Shown here: positions 1-6,843 of the stretch, piece after piece | Layout: every line of letters starts with the position of its first letter | Numbering within the stretch: position 1 is the first letter of the stretch | Assembly (NCBI GenBank): GCA_007133715.1 | Contig: SLMF01000188.1 | Coordinates: 1-7,914, forward strand | Direction of reading: 5' to 3' | DNA: 7,914 nucleotides | DNA from: Planctomycetaceae bacterium | GTDB taxonomy: Bacteria; Planctomycetota; Planctomycetia; Pirellulales; Pirellulaceae | Program-made: the position numbers and the translations under genes | The notes under the pieces: model-generated | What the model saw: only the letters and a program-made list of their open reading frames with translations | Told to the model about the DNA's origin: nothing | Database searches by the model: none

Positions 1-439
1 CGTCCGCGACTTTCCAAAAGGCGATCGCCTCGATTGATACGGGCACCGTGTCCTTGGTCAGCATCGATTCGACGTAGAACGAGGTGGTCCGGATCCGCGT
101 GTCCACGACGCGGGAGACGTGTTGGATGATCGGCACGATCAGAAAGAAACCCGGCCCTCCAACCTTATGGAAACGCCCCAAACGGAGGATGACTGCACGA
201 TCCCATTCGGCCAGCAGCTGGGCCGCCAAGTACCAGGTCGCCGCCGCGATTGCCCCGATCACGGCTGCGATGGGCACCGCCAGCATCTGCTGGCCCAAGA
301 AATAGATCAGGATGCCGGGCAGCAGGCACAGCGCGGCGATCGCGACGGTGGCCACTAAAATGGGTAGCCGCAGCTTCAGCCGCCGCAACTCGCGGAGCCC
401 ATGCTCGTTTCGTAGTTCCTGCAACGTGTTGTTCGACAT
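1..439 (-). CDS. SPFH/stomatin-type (slipin-like, Band 7) membrane protein, 3' end beyond window
   Basis: Partial gene: 146 codons are visible before the left edge. The ATG at 439-437 is the only reasonable start: an in-frame TAA lies 19 codons upstream with no ATG, GTG or TTG between, and AGGGGA sits about 12 nt before it. After a charged N-terminus (residues 1-25) come two hydrophobic segments, about 27-48 and 52-76. Then the SPFH domain begins with AEWDRAVILRFGRF (77-90), followed by GGPGFFLIVPIIQ (94-106), a VVDTRIRTTSF strand (111-121) and LTKDTVPVSIEAIAFWKVAD (127-146). This is the standard stomatin/slipin order: (E)xxRAVxxRxGR, GPGxFxxxPxI, TKDxVxVxxxAxxxxxV. Such proteins form membrane-associated oligomeric scaffolds, often beside an NfeD-type protease; any such partner would lie off the window. 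The gene is 146 bp downstream of the hydrolase operon on the same strand; no function links them visibly. Family call is firm, role is not. Confidence 0.88.
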   Translation of the reverse strand, partial: MSNNTLQELRNEHGLRELRRLKLRLPILVATVAIAALCLLPGILIYFLGQQMLAVPIAAVIGAIAAATWYLAAQLLAEWDRAVILRLGRFHKVGGPGFFLIVPIIQHVSRVVDTRIRTTSFYVESMLTKDTVPVSIEAIAFWKVAD

Positions 440-585
440 GGTCCCAAGTCTTCCCCTGTTCGCGGATACGAATCGCCGCAGCCTGCTCCCAGATTAACCA
501 GCACACTCACTTCGAGCAAGTAGCCCCCGCAACGTCGCGTCGGTCGCGGAGATACTGGCCCACATGGGTGTTCTGTCGTTACCTC

Positions 586-3129
586 TTAGGGCGCGACGCG
601 TTCGTTCGGAGTCAACCATTTGAGGCGGGCGACGTGCAGGCTGTTGTCGCTGCCGTGACGTTCGACTCCCCGCGGCTGCATCCATTCCGCCGCCGTGACC
701 CAGGTCTCGTCGGGGCTGATATCGACCACGCCGAAATTCCCCAAACGGGCGCCACGTTCCGGGACGATCACTTGTTCCGTCGCTTCGATGATCTGCAGCG
801 ACTCCGGATCGACTCGGGCCAGGAACAGCGGTGCGCGATGGCGAAAGACATGGTCGTTGTCGGCTCCCCGGCGGGTGTAGGCCAGATACAGCGCGTGGCT
901 GTGCGTGACCCAGTGCTGCTGGGTGTTATAGCTGCCCAGCGAGCGGCCGTCGTCAAAGGTCCAGGGCCGGGGTGTGTCGAACTGCAATCCGTCTTCGCTG
1001 CGTGCGACGTAGGCGTCTTCGTCATTGCGCATCGTGAGGTAGTAGGCTCCGTCGAAGAAGGTCAGGCTCGGCTCGTACAGCCCGCGGCCGACGTCGACGG
1101 TCAGCTCGCTGCCGTGCCGGACGTACTCCAGCGTCTGGCCGTCAAAGCGGCAGAGGAGGACGGTGGCGTGATATCGCCGGGCTTCCTTTTCCTTGAAATA
1201 GATGGGCAGCAGGATGGTTCCGTCGGGGCGATCGACGCGTTGCACCGAGCCGGCTCCGGCATTGGCGAACCGCGGTTCATCCGGCAGAACCAGCTGGCTC
1301 CACGGGCCCCACTGGAAGGTCTCCGGCTCGTAGACGCTGTAGGCCGTGGCCCGCGGGCGGACGGGCAGGATGCGATTGTTCTGGTACTTGGCGGTATGGC
1401 CGATGCCCAGCATCCTGCGGGTGGCGGCATGCCATTGGGGCGTGAAATCGCAGATCACGCGGTCCCGCTCGTCGCCCAGCGATTCGCGGCGGAGGGCCGG
1501 TTCCTCAAAGGGGCCTTCCCAAGTCAAACCCAGGTCGCGGCTGCGAAAGGTGTGCAGACCGTGGAAGACATCCGAGCCGGCCAGTTCCAAGGGTTGGGCG
1601 GTCATCAGCACGGTGGCCCGCCCGATCGGGTTCTCGCCCGAGTCGGCAGGCAGCACGCCGGCGCGGGCATGGACCCAGCAGGTTTCGCCATCGAACCCGC
1701 GATCGACGTAGAACCGTTCCAGCCGGTATCCGCGGAGGGCCAGTTGCTTGGGGCAGGGCTGAAAGGCGTCGAAGGCCAGCAACTCGGCCAGCGCAGGCAG
1801 CAGAACCTGCTCGACCTGCGGCGCGACCCGCGAGGCGCGCGGGCTGGTCTCGTAGCCGCCCTGGTAATAGGCGATCTCGGGGGCGATGTAGCCGGGTGCG
1901 TAATCGGCGTAAGCGGCCACGGCCACGAAGTCATCCGGGTACAGGGCAGCCGCGGCCAGCTGGTACTCGACGTGCACTTCACCCGGCAGGTGCAGGATGC
2001 GAGCGGGCCCCAACTGCAGGGCGGTCAGTTCGAGCGATTCGCCGGCCAAGCACCGTTCCAGCCACACCAGCTCGCGGGCCGCTCGGATCCGTAACCCCAG
2101 CTCCTGCTCCGGGTCGGCCAGCTGCTGACGCAACCCTTCCGCATCCAGATGCTCGGCGGGCGGCAAGGCCACCGGGACGCACCGCCACTGTACCTGATCT
2201 GCCGTAAGTGGTGTCCGCACGGTGGATTCCCAGGCCTGCCGCATGCCGTCGGCCAAGCGATCGGCCAGGATCTGGCGGTAGGGGGGCGAACCGTCGTTCC
2301 ATTTCCCGGCGGCCACATTGCCGGCCGCGCCGGTGAAGTACAGGTGCAGGGCGCCGGTCGCCTCGTCGCGTGCGGCCCGCGCTTTGCCGGGAAAGTCGGG
2401 ATTCGCCCCGCCCGTGCGGTAGTAGCTCTGCGGATGCGAAGCAAAGTAGCTGAGCACGGCCAACGGCTCGTCGTCCTGCCAAAGGCTCACCAACCGGACC
2501 TCGGGATCGACCCGCCCGGGCGGCGCCTCGCGAGCTTCCGGGTTCCGCGAGGCGCTGTAACGCGTCAGCCGCACTCGACCGCTGCGATCCAGCAGGCGGC
2601 GATTCGAGGCCACGCGATCCACGACCCCCCTGCCCGTCCCGACATGCGTCACCACCCGCGCCTGCTCCGCCGCCCGACCCACCGCTTGGGCTGCCCGCCG
2701 GATCGTGTCTTCCACAAACTCGCGGTCGAACATCCGCCCACCCAGTCCCTGCTCGATCAGCAAGTCATCCACGCTGAAATCCGCGATCGGAGCGTCGTGC
2801 TGGTGGACCGCATGCACGGTCACCCGTTCCGGCACCGTGCCGGCGGCTTCGGCCAAGGCGGTTCGCCAGGCCGTCTGCGCTCGATTCCCGATCCCGATCC
2901 AATCGACGGCGCACAGCACGATCGGCTCGCCCGCACCCAACAGCAGCAGGCCGCGCGCGGTCAGCGGCGAGACGATCTCCTCCGTCGGGTCGTAAGCCAA
3001 GGGGGAACCGATCGGCGGCGAGGCATCCACTTCGAACGTCGCCACCCGCAAGCTCGGCGATTCCGCCTGGACCACCGTCGCCCCGACCAGCACAATCAAT
3101 CCCCATGTCAGGCTCCTCGCTCGTTTCAT
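586..3129 (-). CDS. Exported ceramidase-like (neutral/alkaline ceramidase N-terminal domain) + sialidase-like beta-propeller fusion protein
   Basis: 847 residues. The start at 3129 is chosen over an in-frame upstream start (3246) because it overlaps the preceding stop as ATGA, has GGAG 7 nt upstream, and opens a signal peptide (basic MKRAR, hydrophobic core, VQA cleavage near residue 22). Residues about 27-450 resemble neutral ceramidases, Zn enzymes that cleave the amide of ceramide. Visible correspondences are VHQHDAP (108-114) for the THTHSGP metal motif, FASHPQSY (229-236) for the second metal His, PGEVHVEYQ (382-390) for the metal Glu, and GYIAPEIAYYQGGYE (413-427) for the metal Tyr segment. 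The GDVSPN box carrying the nucleophilic Ser reads GNVAAG (270-275), so that Ser is alanine. Residues about 455-840 lack the usual Ig-like ceramidase tail and instead look like a sialidase/GH43-type beta-propeller with a perfect Asp-box, SRDLGLTW (530-537), and a weaker one at 711-717. It is the last gene of a three-gene operon. Amidase or esterase activity on a glycoconjugate is inference; true ceramidase activity is doubtful. Confidence 0.85.
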   Translation of the reverse strand: MKRARSLTWGLIVLVGATVVQAESPSLRVATFEVDASPPIGSPLAYDPTEEIVSPLTARGLLLLGAGEPIVLCAVDWIGIGNRAQTAWRTALAEAAGTVPERVTVHAVHQHDAPIADFSVDDLLIEQGLGGRMFDREFVEDTIRRAAQAVGRAAEQARVVTHVGTGRGVVDRVASNRRLLDRSGRVRLTRYSASRNPEAREAPPGRVDPEVRLVSLWQDDEPLAVLSYFASHPQSYYRTGGANPDFPGKARAARDEATGALHLYFTGAAGNVAAGKWNDGSPPYRQILADRLADGMRQAWESTVRTPLTADQVQWRCVPVALPPAEHLDAEGLRQQLADPEQELGLRIRAARELVWLERCLAGESLELTALQLGPARILHLPGEVHVEYQLAAAALYPDDFVAVAAYADYAPGYIAPEIAYYQGGYETSPRASRVAPQVEQVLLPALAELLAFDAFQPCPKQLALRGYRLERFYVDRGFDGETCWVHARAGVLPADSGENPIGRATVLMTAQPLELAGSDVFHGLHTFRSRDLGLTWEGPFEEPALRRESLGDERDRVICDFTPQWHAATRRMLGIGHTAKYQNNRILPVRPRATAYSVYEPETFQWGPWSQLVLPDEPRFANAGAGSVQRVDRPDGTILLPIYFKEKEARRYHATVLLCRFDGQTLEYVRHGSELTVDVGRGLYEPSLTFFDGAYYLTMRNDEDAYVARSEDGLQFDTPRPWTFDDGRSLGSYNTQQHWVTHSHALYLAYTRRGADNDHVFRHRAPLFLARVDPESLQIIEATEQVIVPERGARLGNFGVVDISPDETWVTAAEWMQPRGVERHGSDNSLHVARLKWLTPNERVAP

Positions 3130-5330
3130 CTTTCTTCTCCCGGAACAGGCAGGAATTCGTGCAAGTCCAGCGGCCCGTCGGCCTGCTGGATCGTCAGCTG
3201 CGACTCGGCCTCCGCTTGTTGATAAGCCCGGCGCACGACACGCCACTGCCGGTCGACCAAGTCGGCCGCGGCGGGTTCCCCTTGCTGGTCACGGAAATCC
3301 ACCAGGGTCAACGGCCGGGGGGCCAAGGACGCCGCCAGGTCCGGCAGGTCGTAGGCCGTCAAGGCATTGGCCACCACGTCGCCGGCACTGACCGCGTAGA
3401 ACCGGTTCATCACCACCTCCTGGAACGAAATCAGCGGTTCGACCAGGATCAGACGGCGGAGCGAGTCATCGAACGCGGCGGCATGCAGGGCCGGAATCGT
3501 CGTCTGACCGCGCGCCACCACCGCCAGTTGGCAGGTCTCCAGATCGGGACGCGCGTTCAAGAAATGGGCACAGCGGACGATATCCGCCGCTCGGATCGCC
3601 GCCACGCTGCGACCGATCTGCACACCCAAAAAGGCCGTGGCATGGGTCACCCCACCCAGCTCGCCCGTGCCCGACAGATCGGGAGCCAGCACGGCGTACC
3701 CCTGCCGAACCCACTGCTCGATCTGGCCCCCGGCAGCCGCTTCCGCCGCCTTGCCCTCCGGGTGCAGATAGATCAGCGCCGGGTGCGTATCGCCTTGGTC
3801 CGGCACCATCAGCAGCAGCGGCAGGATCAGATTGCCTTCGCCCGGAATCACCCACTTCTCGACCACGTAACCGTCGCGCTGATAGCGGCCGCGGAAGATG
3901 GGGGCCTGTGCTTCTACGGGAGCCAGGTACCCGGAGATCTCCTCGGCCGCGCCAAGAACCTCCTGCAGATGGCGGTCTAGCTCGCCCTGCCGAGCCTCTT
4001 CTAGCTCCGCGATCCGTTCGGCCGCCTCGCGGCGATTCAGCGAGAACACGGTTTCGCCGCCCAGCGAACTGATCAGCTGGCCGCTGGGCGTAATCGTCAG
4101 TTCCTCTTCGGTCAGCAGCTCGCGATCCAGGTAGCCCGGGTCGCCCGGCAGATCCAGATGCTCCTGGAAGAAGGCGTAGGTCGCTTCGTTATTCTTGGCA
4201 GTGAAGCCGTGCCGATAGTCGTCTTCGGCCAGCAGCAGATGCGATTCGGCGTCCATCGCGCGGAACGCCTCGCCCGCTTCGGCCACCACCTCCCGCGTGC
4301 CTTGGATGCTGAAGAAATCGCGAGTCGTCGCCACGACCAGGGTCGGTTTCGGTGCCCGCGCGATCAGGAAATCTCCGTGATCGATCCGGTTGAGCACCCC
4401 CCGGTTGAAATTCTGTTCGGCATCCTGGGGGCCGATCGAAGCGAACAGCCAGCCCAAGCCGGTGATGTAGCAGGCGGGCGAGGCCGCCACCACCCGATCG
4501 TCCAGCGCCGCGATATAGCTGGTCTGCGTGCCACCGCCCGACAGACCGGTCACCCCGATCCGCTCGGGATCCACCTCGGGACGGGAGACCAAGTAGTCGA
4601 TGGCCCGAATCCCGTCCCAGGTGAAATAACGAGCCGCACAGCTGCCGGTCAGAAAGGCCTGGAGCCCCAAGTAGGAATGCTCCGCCGTCGCCCCGCCGAT
4701 CACCGAACGACCCCGCTCCGGGTCATAGTATTGCAGCCGTTCGCCCTGACCGATCGGGTCCATGGCGAACACGATGAAACCTTTGTCCACCAGGTTCAAG
4801 AGAAAGTGCTGGTAATTCGCCCCGCGGAAGGCAATCCCCGTATGGCCGATCACATTCAAAATCGCCGGCGCCCGCTCCTGACGTTCGTCGGGCAAAAACA
4901 GACAGCCGGTCACGTAGAATTCCGGCTGGGACTCGAACACGATCTTCTCCACCCGGTAACCGTCCTTCTGCAGCACGCCCAGCACCTGGGGATTCAGCGG
5001 CGTGCGTTCCGGGAACGGGCCCACGATGCGGTGCAAGGTCTCGCGAATCTCCCGCTGCCGACCTTGCCAGTCCTCGGCGGTCTCCAACGCCCGCAACGCC
5101 TCCTGACGCCGGGCCAGATGCTCGAAGGCCAGACCGTTCCAATGCAGCTGCAGACGATGCGACGCATCCGACCATTCGACCCACCGCTGCAGGACCGTCA
5201 AATCCTCATCCTGCGAAAAAACCTGCGGCGGAGCACCCAACACCGGCAGCAGGCACGCCCAGCCCGCTATCACGATAACCCACCCGGCATACGGGCTGCC
5301 GACCGCTTTGCCCCTCCTGTTTCGCATCAT
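3126..5330 (-). CDS. Exported tandem alpha/beta-hydrolase (acetyl-xylan-esterase/prolyl-oligopeptidase-like), second unit lacking its serine
   Basis: 734 residues. The start at 5330 is preferred over a GTG at 5360 because AGGAG lies exactly 7 nt before it and the signal peptide then begins properly (RNRRGK, then hydrophobic WVIVIAGWACLLPVLGA). Unit 1 (about 95-395): DPIGQGER (191-198), nucleophile elbow TGLSGGGTQT with Ser264, acid candidate Asp338 in TTRDFFSIQG, and His374 in DYRHGF, a complete putative triad in the style of CE7/AXE1 acetyl esterases. Unit 2 (about 480-730) repeats the layout: DGYVVEK (486-492) matches DGYRVEK (123-129), DLSGTGEL (551-558) matches DPIGQGER, VDFRDQQG (677-684) matches the Asp segment, and His724 is in place. 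The elbow, however, reads VVARGQTT (604-611) with no serine. A charged helical linker (about 430-465) joins the units. Likely one active and one structural or binding unit. Substrate unknown; an esterase or peptidase are both possible. It is the middle gene of the operon, with its stop overlapping the next start. Confidence 0.86.
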   Translation of the reverse strand: MMRNRRGKAVGSPYAGWVIVIAGWACLLPVLGAPPQVFSQDEDLTVLQRWVEWSDASHRLQLHWNGLAFEHLARRQEALRALETAEDWQGRQREIRETLHRIVGPFPERTPLNPQVLGVLQKDGYRVEKIVFESQPEFYVTGCLFLPDERQERAPAILNVIGHTGIAFRGANYQHFLLNLVDKGFIVFAMDPIGQGERLQYYDPERGRSVIGGATAEHSYLGLQAFLTGSCAARYFTWDGIRAIDYLVSRPEVDPERIGVTGLSGGGTQTSYIAALDDRVVAASPACYITGLGWLFASIGPQDAEQNFNRGVLNRIDHGDFLIARAPKPTLVVATTRDFFSIQGTREVVAEAGEAFRAMDAESHLLLAEDDYRHGFTAKNNEATYAFFQEHLDLPGDPGYLDRELLTEEELTITPSGQLISSLGGETVFSLNRREAAERIAELEEARQGELDRHLQEVLGAAEEISGYLAPVEAQAPIFRGRYQRDGYVVEKWVIPGEGNLILPLLLMVPDQGDTHPALIYLHPEGKAAEAAAGGQIEQWVRQGYAVLAPDLSGTGELGGVTHATAFLGVQIGRSVAAIRAADIVRCAHFLNARPDLETCQLAVVARGQTTIPALHAAAFDDSLRRLILVEPLISFQEVVMNRFYAVSAGDVVANALTAYDLPDLAASLAPRPLTLVDFRDQQGEPAAADLVDRQWRVVRRAYQQAEAESQLTIQQADGPLDLHEFLPVPGEER

Positions 5331-5337
5331 GACGTCA

Positions 5338-5342
5338 CTCCT
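5338..5342 (-). promoter_or_regulatory. Shine-Dalgarno site that decides the tandem hydrolase start
   Basis: Read on the minus strand, AGGAG is followed by the 7-nt spacer TGACGTC and then ATGATG. This is the clearest ribosome-binding site in the operon and favours the ATG at 5330 over the in-frame GTG at 5360, which would put the AGGAG inside the coding region. Confidence 0.75.
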
Positions 5343-5378
5343 GTTCGCTGTGAGAAACACCGATTTCGTAAGAAACGG

Positions 5379-6533
5379 TCACGGTTGCAAGAACCATTCC
5401 ATGAACTGATACAGCTGCTCGTTCGACTCGGGCGTCGGGCTGTGGCCGGGGCGATTCGTCATCGCCACCCGGTTCGTGTAACCCAACAACCGGTTGACCG
5501 CCACGGTGTGGTTCAAAGCCTTCCAACGCTCGGGCGGGTCTTCGGAACCGCCGGAGACCAGAAACGGCCGGGGAGCCATCAACGCATGTAGCTCGTGCAG
5601 ATCGCGGCCCTCGGCAATCAGCCGTTTGTACAAGCCCGTCCGCGGGTTCTCCGGGCTGGGCAGCCCGCGGCGGCGAAACTCCGGACCCTCGTATCCCAAG
5701 TACCACGGCTCCCAGTAATTCACATTCGGGCGGCGTTCATCAAACACGATCCCCCCGTCCGACCACGCGGCGCAGGCGAAGCGGTCGTACAGACACGAAG
5801 CGAACATGGCCCACTTGCCGCCGTACGAATGCCCGACAATCCCGATCCGTTCCGCATCCACCCGCGGGTGTTGGGCCAGCACGTGGAACGCGTTCGCCGC
5901 ACCGTAAGCCAGTGCGGACAGCGGCTGGATCTCCGCCGCGTCCCGGTCCGGATAGTACAACGAAGCTCCGATCCCGATCGACAGGGCCACGAACCCGCGT
6001 CGGGCCAGTTGCAGCGCGAAATCACGATTCTCGCCCTTCCAACCGACCCCCGTCTCCGGCTCGTAAAACACAACCACCACTCCCGGCCGCGGACCTTCGT
6101 TTTCAGGTACCAGAAGGTAGCCGGTGGTGGGGTGATGGGGTGCCAGATCAAACCGGACCGTGTGCTGCATGAAGTTTTCACGCCGCTCGGAGGCCAGCTG
6201 TTCGACCTCGGGTTCTTCGTTCACGGGCGGCCAGGGTCCCATCATTTCGTGCCACTGTTGGCGGATTTCTTCGCGGCGCTCAGCCCACTCCTCGGCCGAC
6301 TGCACTTTCCGGCCGTCGCAGAACGTGAGGGGGGAGCGGTAGTCGCCGAACGCATCCGCCAATTCGGGGGGCGGCTCGAAAAACGGAGCAAGCTGCTCCC
6401 ACAGCCGGTCCCGATCCGCCGGTGAACCCGGCTCAGCGGCCCCCGCAACCCCCCCGAGCGGGCTTGCTGTCAGCAGAATGAGGGTCACGAGGAGAGACAC
6501 AACGCATGAAACCGGCAGGAAGCAGCATCGCAT
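5379..6533 (-). CDS. Exported single-domain alpha/beta-hydrolase (esterase/prolyl-oligopeptidase-like)
   Basis: 384 residues from the ATG at 6533. In-frame starts further up (ATG 6602, TTG 6632) exist, but only 6533 places a signal peptide at the N-terminus: MRCCFLPVSC, a hydrophobic core to about residue 28, and an AGA cleavage site after Ala32. No good Shine-Dalgarno is seen for any of these starts, so the start is the weak point. The mature part has a helical HEMMGPWPP segment (95-103), a TTGYLLVPE strand (136-144), the nucleophile elbow GIVGHSYGGKWAMF with Ser236, an acid candidate Asp332 (or Glu331) in SGGSEDPPERW, and His364 in RPGHSPTP, giving a complete putative triad. The GPWP lead-in corresponds to IVGPFP in the downstream tandem hydrolase, so the two are likely distant paralogues. 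The elbow followed by a Lys and the YDRFA stretch recall glucuronoyl-esterase-type (CE15) hydrolases, but the CE15 signature GCSRxG is absent. First gene of the operon; 48 bp separate it from the next. Confidence 0.85.
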   Translation of the reverse strand: MRCCFLPVSCVVSLLVTLILLTASPLGGVAGAAEPGSPADRDRLWEQLAPFFEPPPELADAFGDYRSPLTFCDGRKVQSAEEWAERREEIRQQWHEMMGPWPPVNEEPEVEQLASERRENFMQHTVRFDLAPHHPTTGYLLVPENEGPRPGVVVVFYEPETGVGWKGENRDFALQLARRGFVALSIGIGASLYYPDRDAAEIQPLSALAYGAANAFHVLAQHPRVDAERIGIVGHSYGGKWAMFASCLYDRFACAAWSDGGIVFDERRPNVNYWEPWYLGYEGPEFRRRGLPSPENPRTGLYKRLIAEGRDLHELHALMAPRPFLVSGGSEDPPERWKALNHTVAVNRLLGYTNRVAMTNRPGHSPTPESNEQLYQFMEWFLQP

Positions 6534-6843
6534 GGGGCACCCGTATCGTCCAACATCAACTGGGAAGTGCGGCACTGGGGGGCACAGATTTCCGTCACCC
6601 ATCAGCCTAACGAGGCGGGAGAGGGGGAACAAGTCGCCGGGCCGGATTCGGGCCGGTTACCGGGAATTCGGGCGAGGCGGAAAAAAATGCCGGTCGATGG
6701 CGGAGAGCGGAACTCTTGATGCCCTGAGGGGTTTGACAGAGTACGGTGCAAGCCTCCGAGCGGACCTGGGGCCGAGGGCAATGTGTGTGGCATCGCCCAA
6801 CCTCCCGGCTTGTCGTTTTTTCTACTATGTAGGGAGTTGACTG
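6534..6843. other. Divergent intergenic region (310 bp) between the hydrolase operon and the Spy-like gene
   Basis: No convincing gene lies here. It must carry the promoters for both directions if the transcription units start here. On the plus strand a perfect TTGACA lies at 6733-6738, but nothing resembling TATAAT follows at 16-18 bp. TACTAT at 6823-6828 is too close to the ribosome-binding site (AGGGAG, 6831-6836) to be the -10 of the Spy-like gene. A seven-A run lies at 6681-6687, and short GC-rich GGCCGG direct repeats lie near 6640-6655. No clear minus-strand promoter was recognised. If the hydrolase gene actually starts at 6602, the first 69 bp would be coding. Confidence 0.5.

Noticed and set aside
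440..585. Terminator or separate promoter between the hydrolase operon and the stomatin-type gene
   Set aside because: On the minus strand no stem followed by a T-run is visible, and the best promoter-like pair (TTGCTC, 16 bp, TTAATC) matches consensus poorly. Whether the stomatin gene belongs to the operon stays open.
250..2094. Long plus-strand open frame (614 codons) opposite the ceramidase-like gene
   Set aside because: It is antisense to a gene with a signal peptide, metal-site motifs and an Asp-box. Its own translation is a low-complexity Arg/Ala/Gly/Pro mix with no recognisable motif. Long antisense frames are expected in GC-rich DNA.
4158..5591. Plus-strand open frame (477 codons) opposite the tandem hydrolase, and similar frames at 2149-3222, 3105-3980 and 5595-6425
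   Set aside because: All are shadows of well-supported minus-strand genes, rich in Arg, His, Gln and Pro, with no ribosome-binding site or domain evidence.
6733..6738. TTGACA as the -35 box of the Spy-like gene
   Set aside because: No -10-like hexamer occurs 16-18 bp downstream; planctomycete promoters are poorly defined, so the match alone is not enough.
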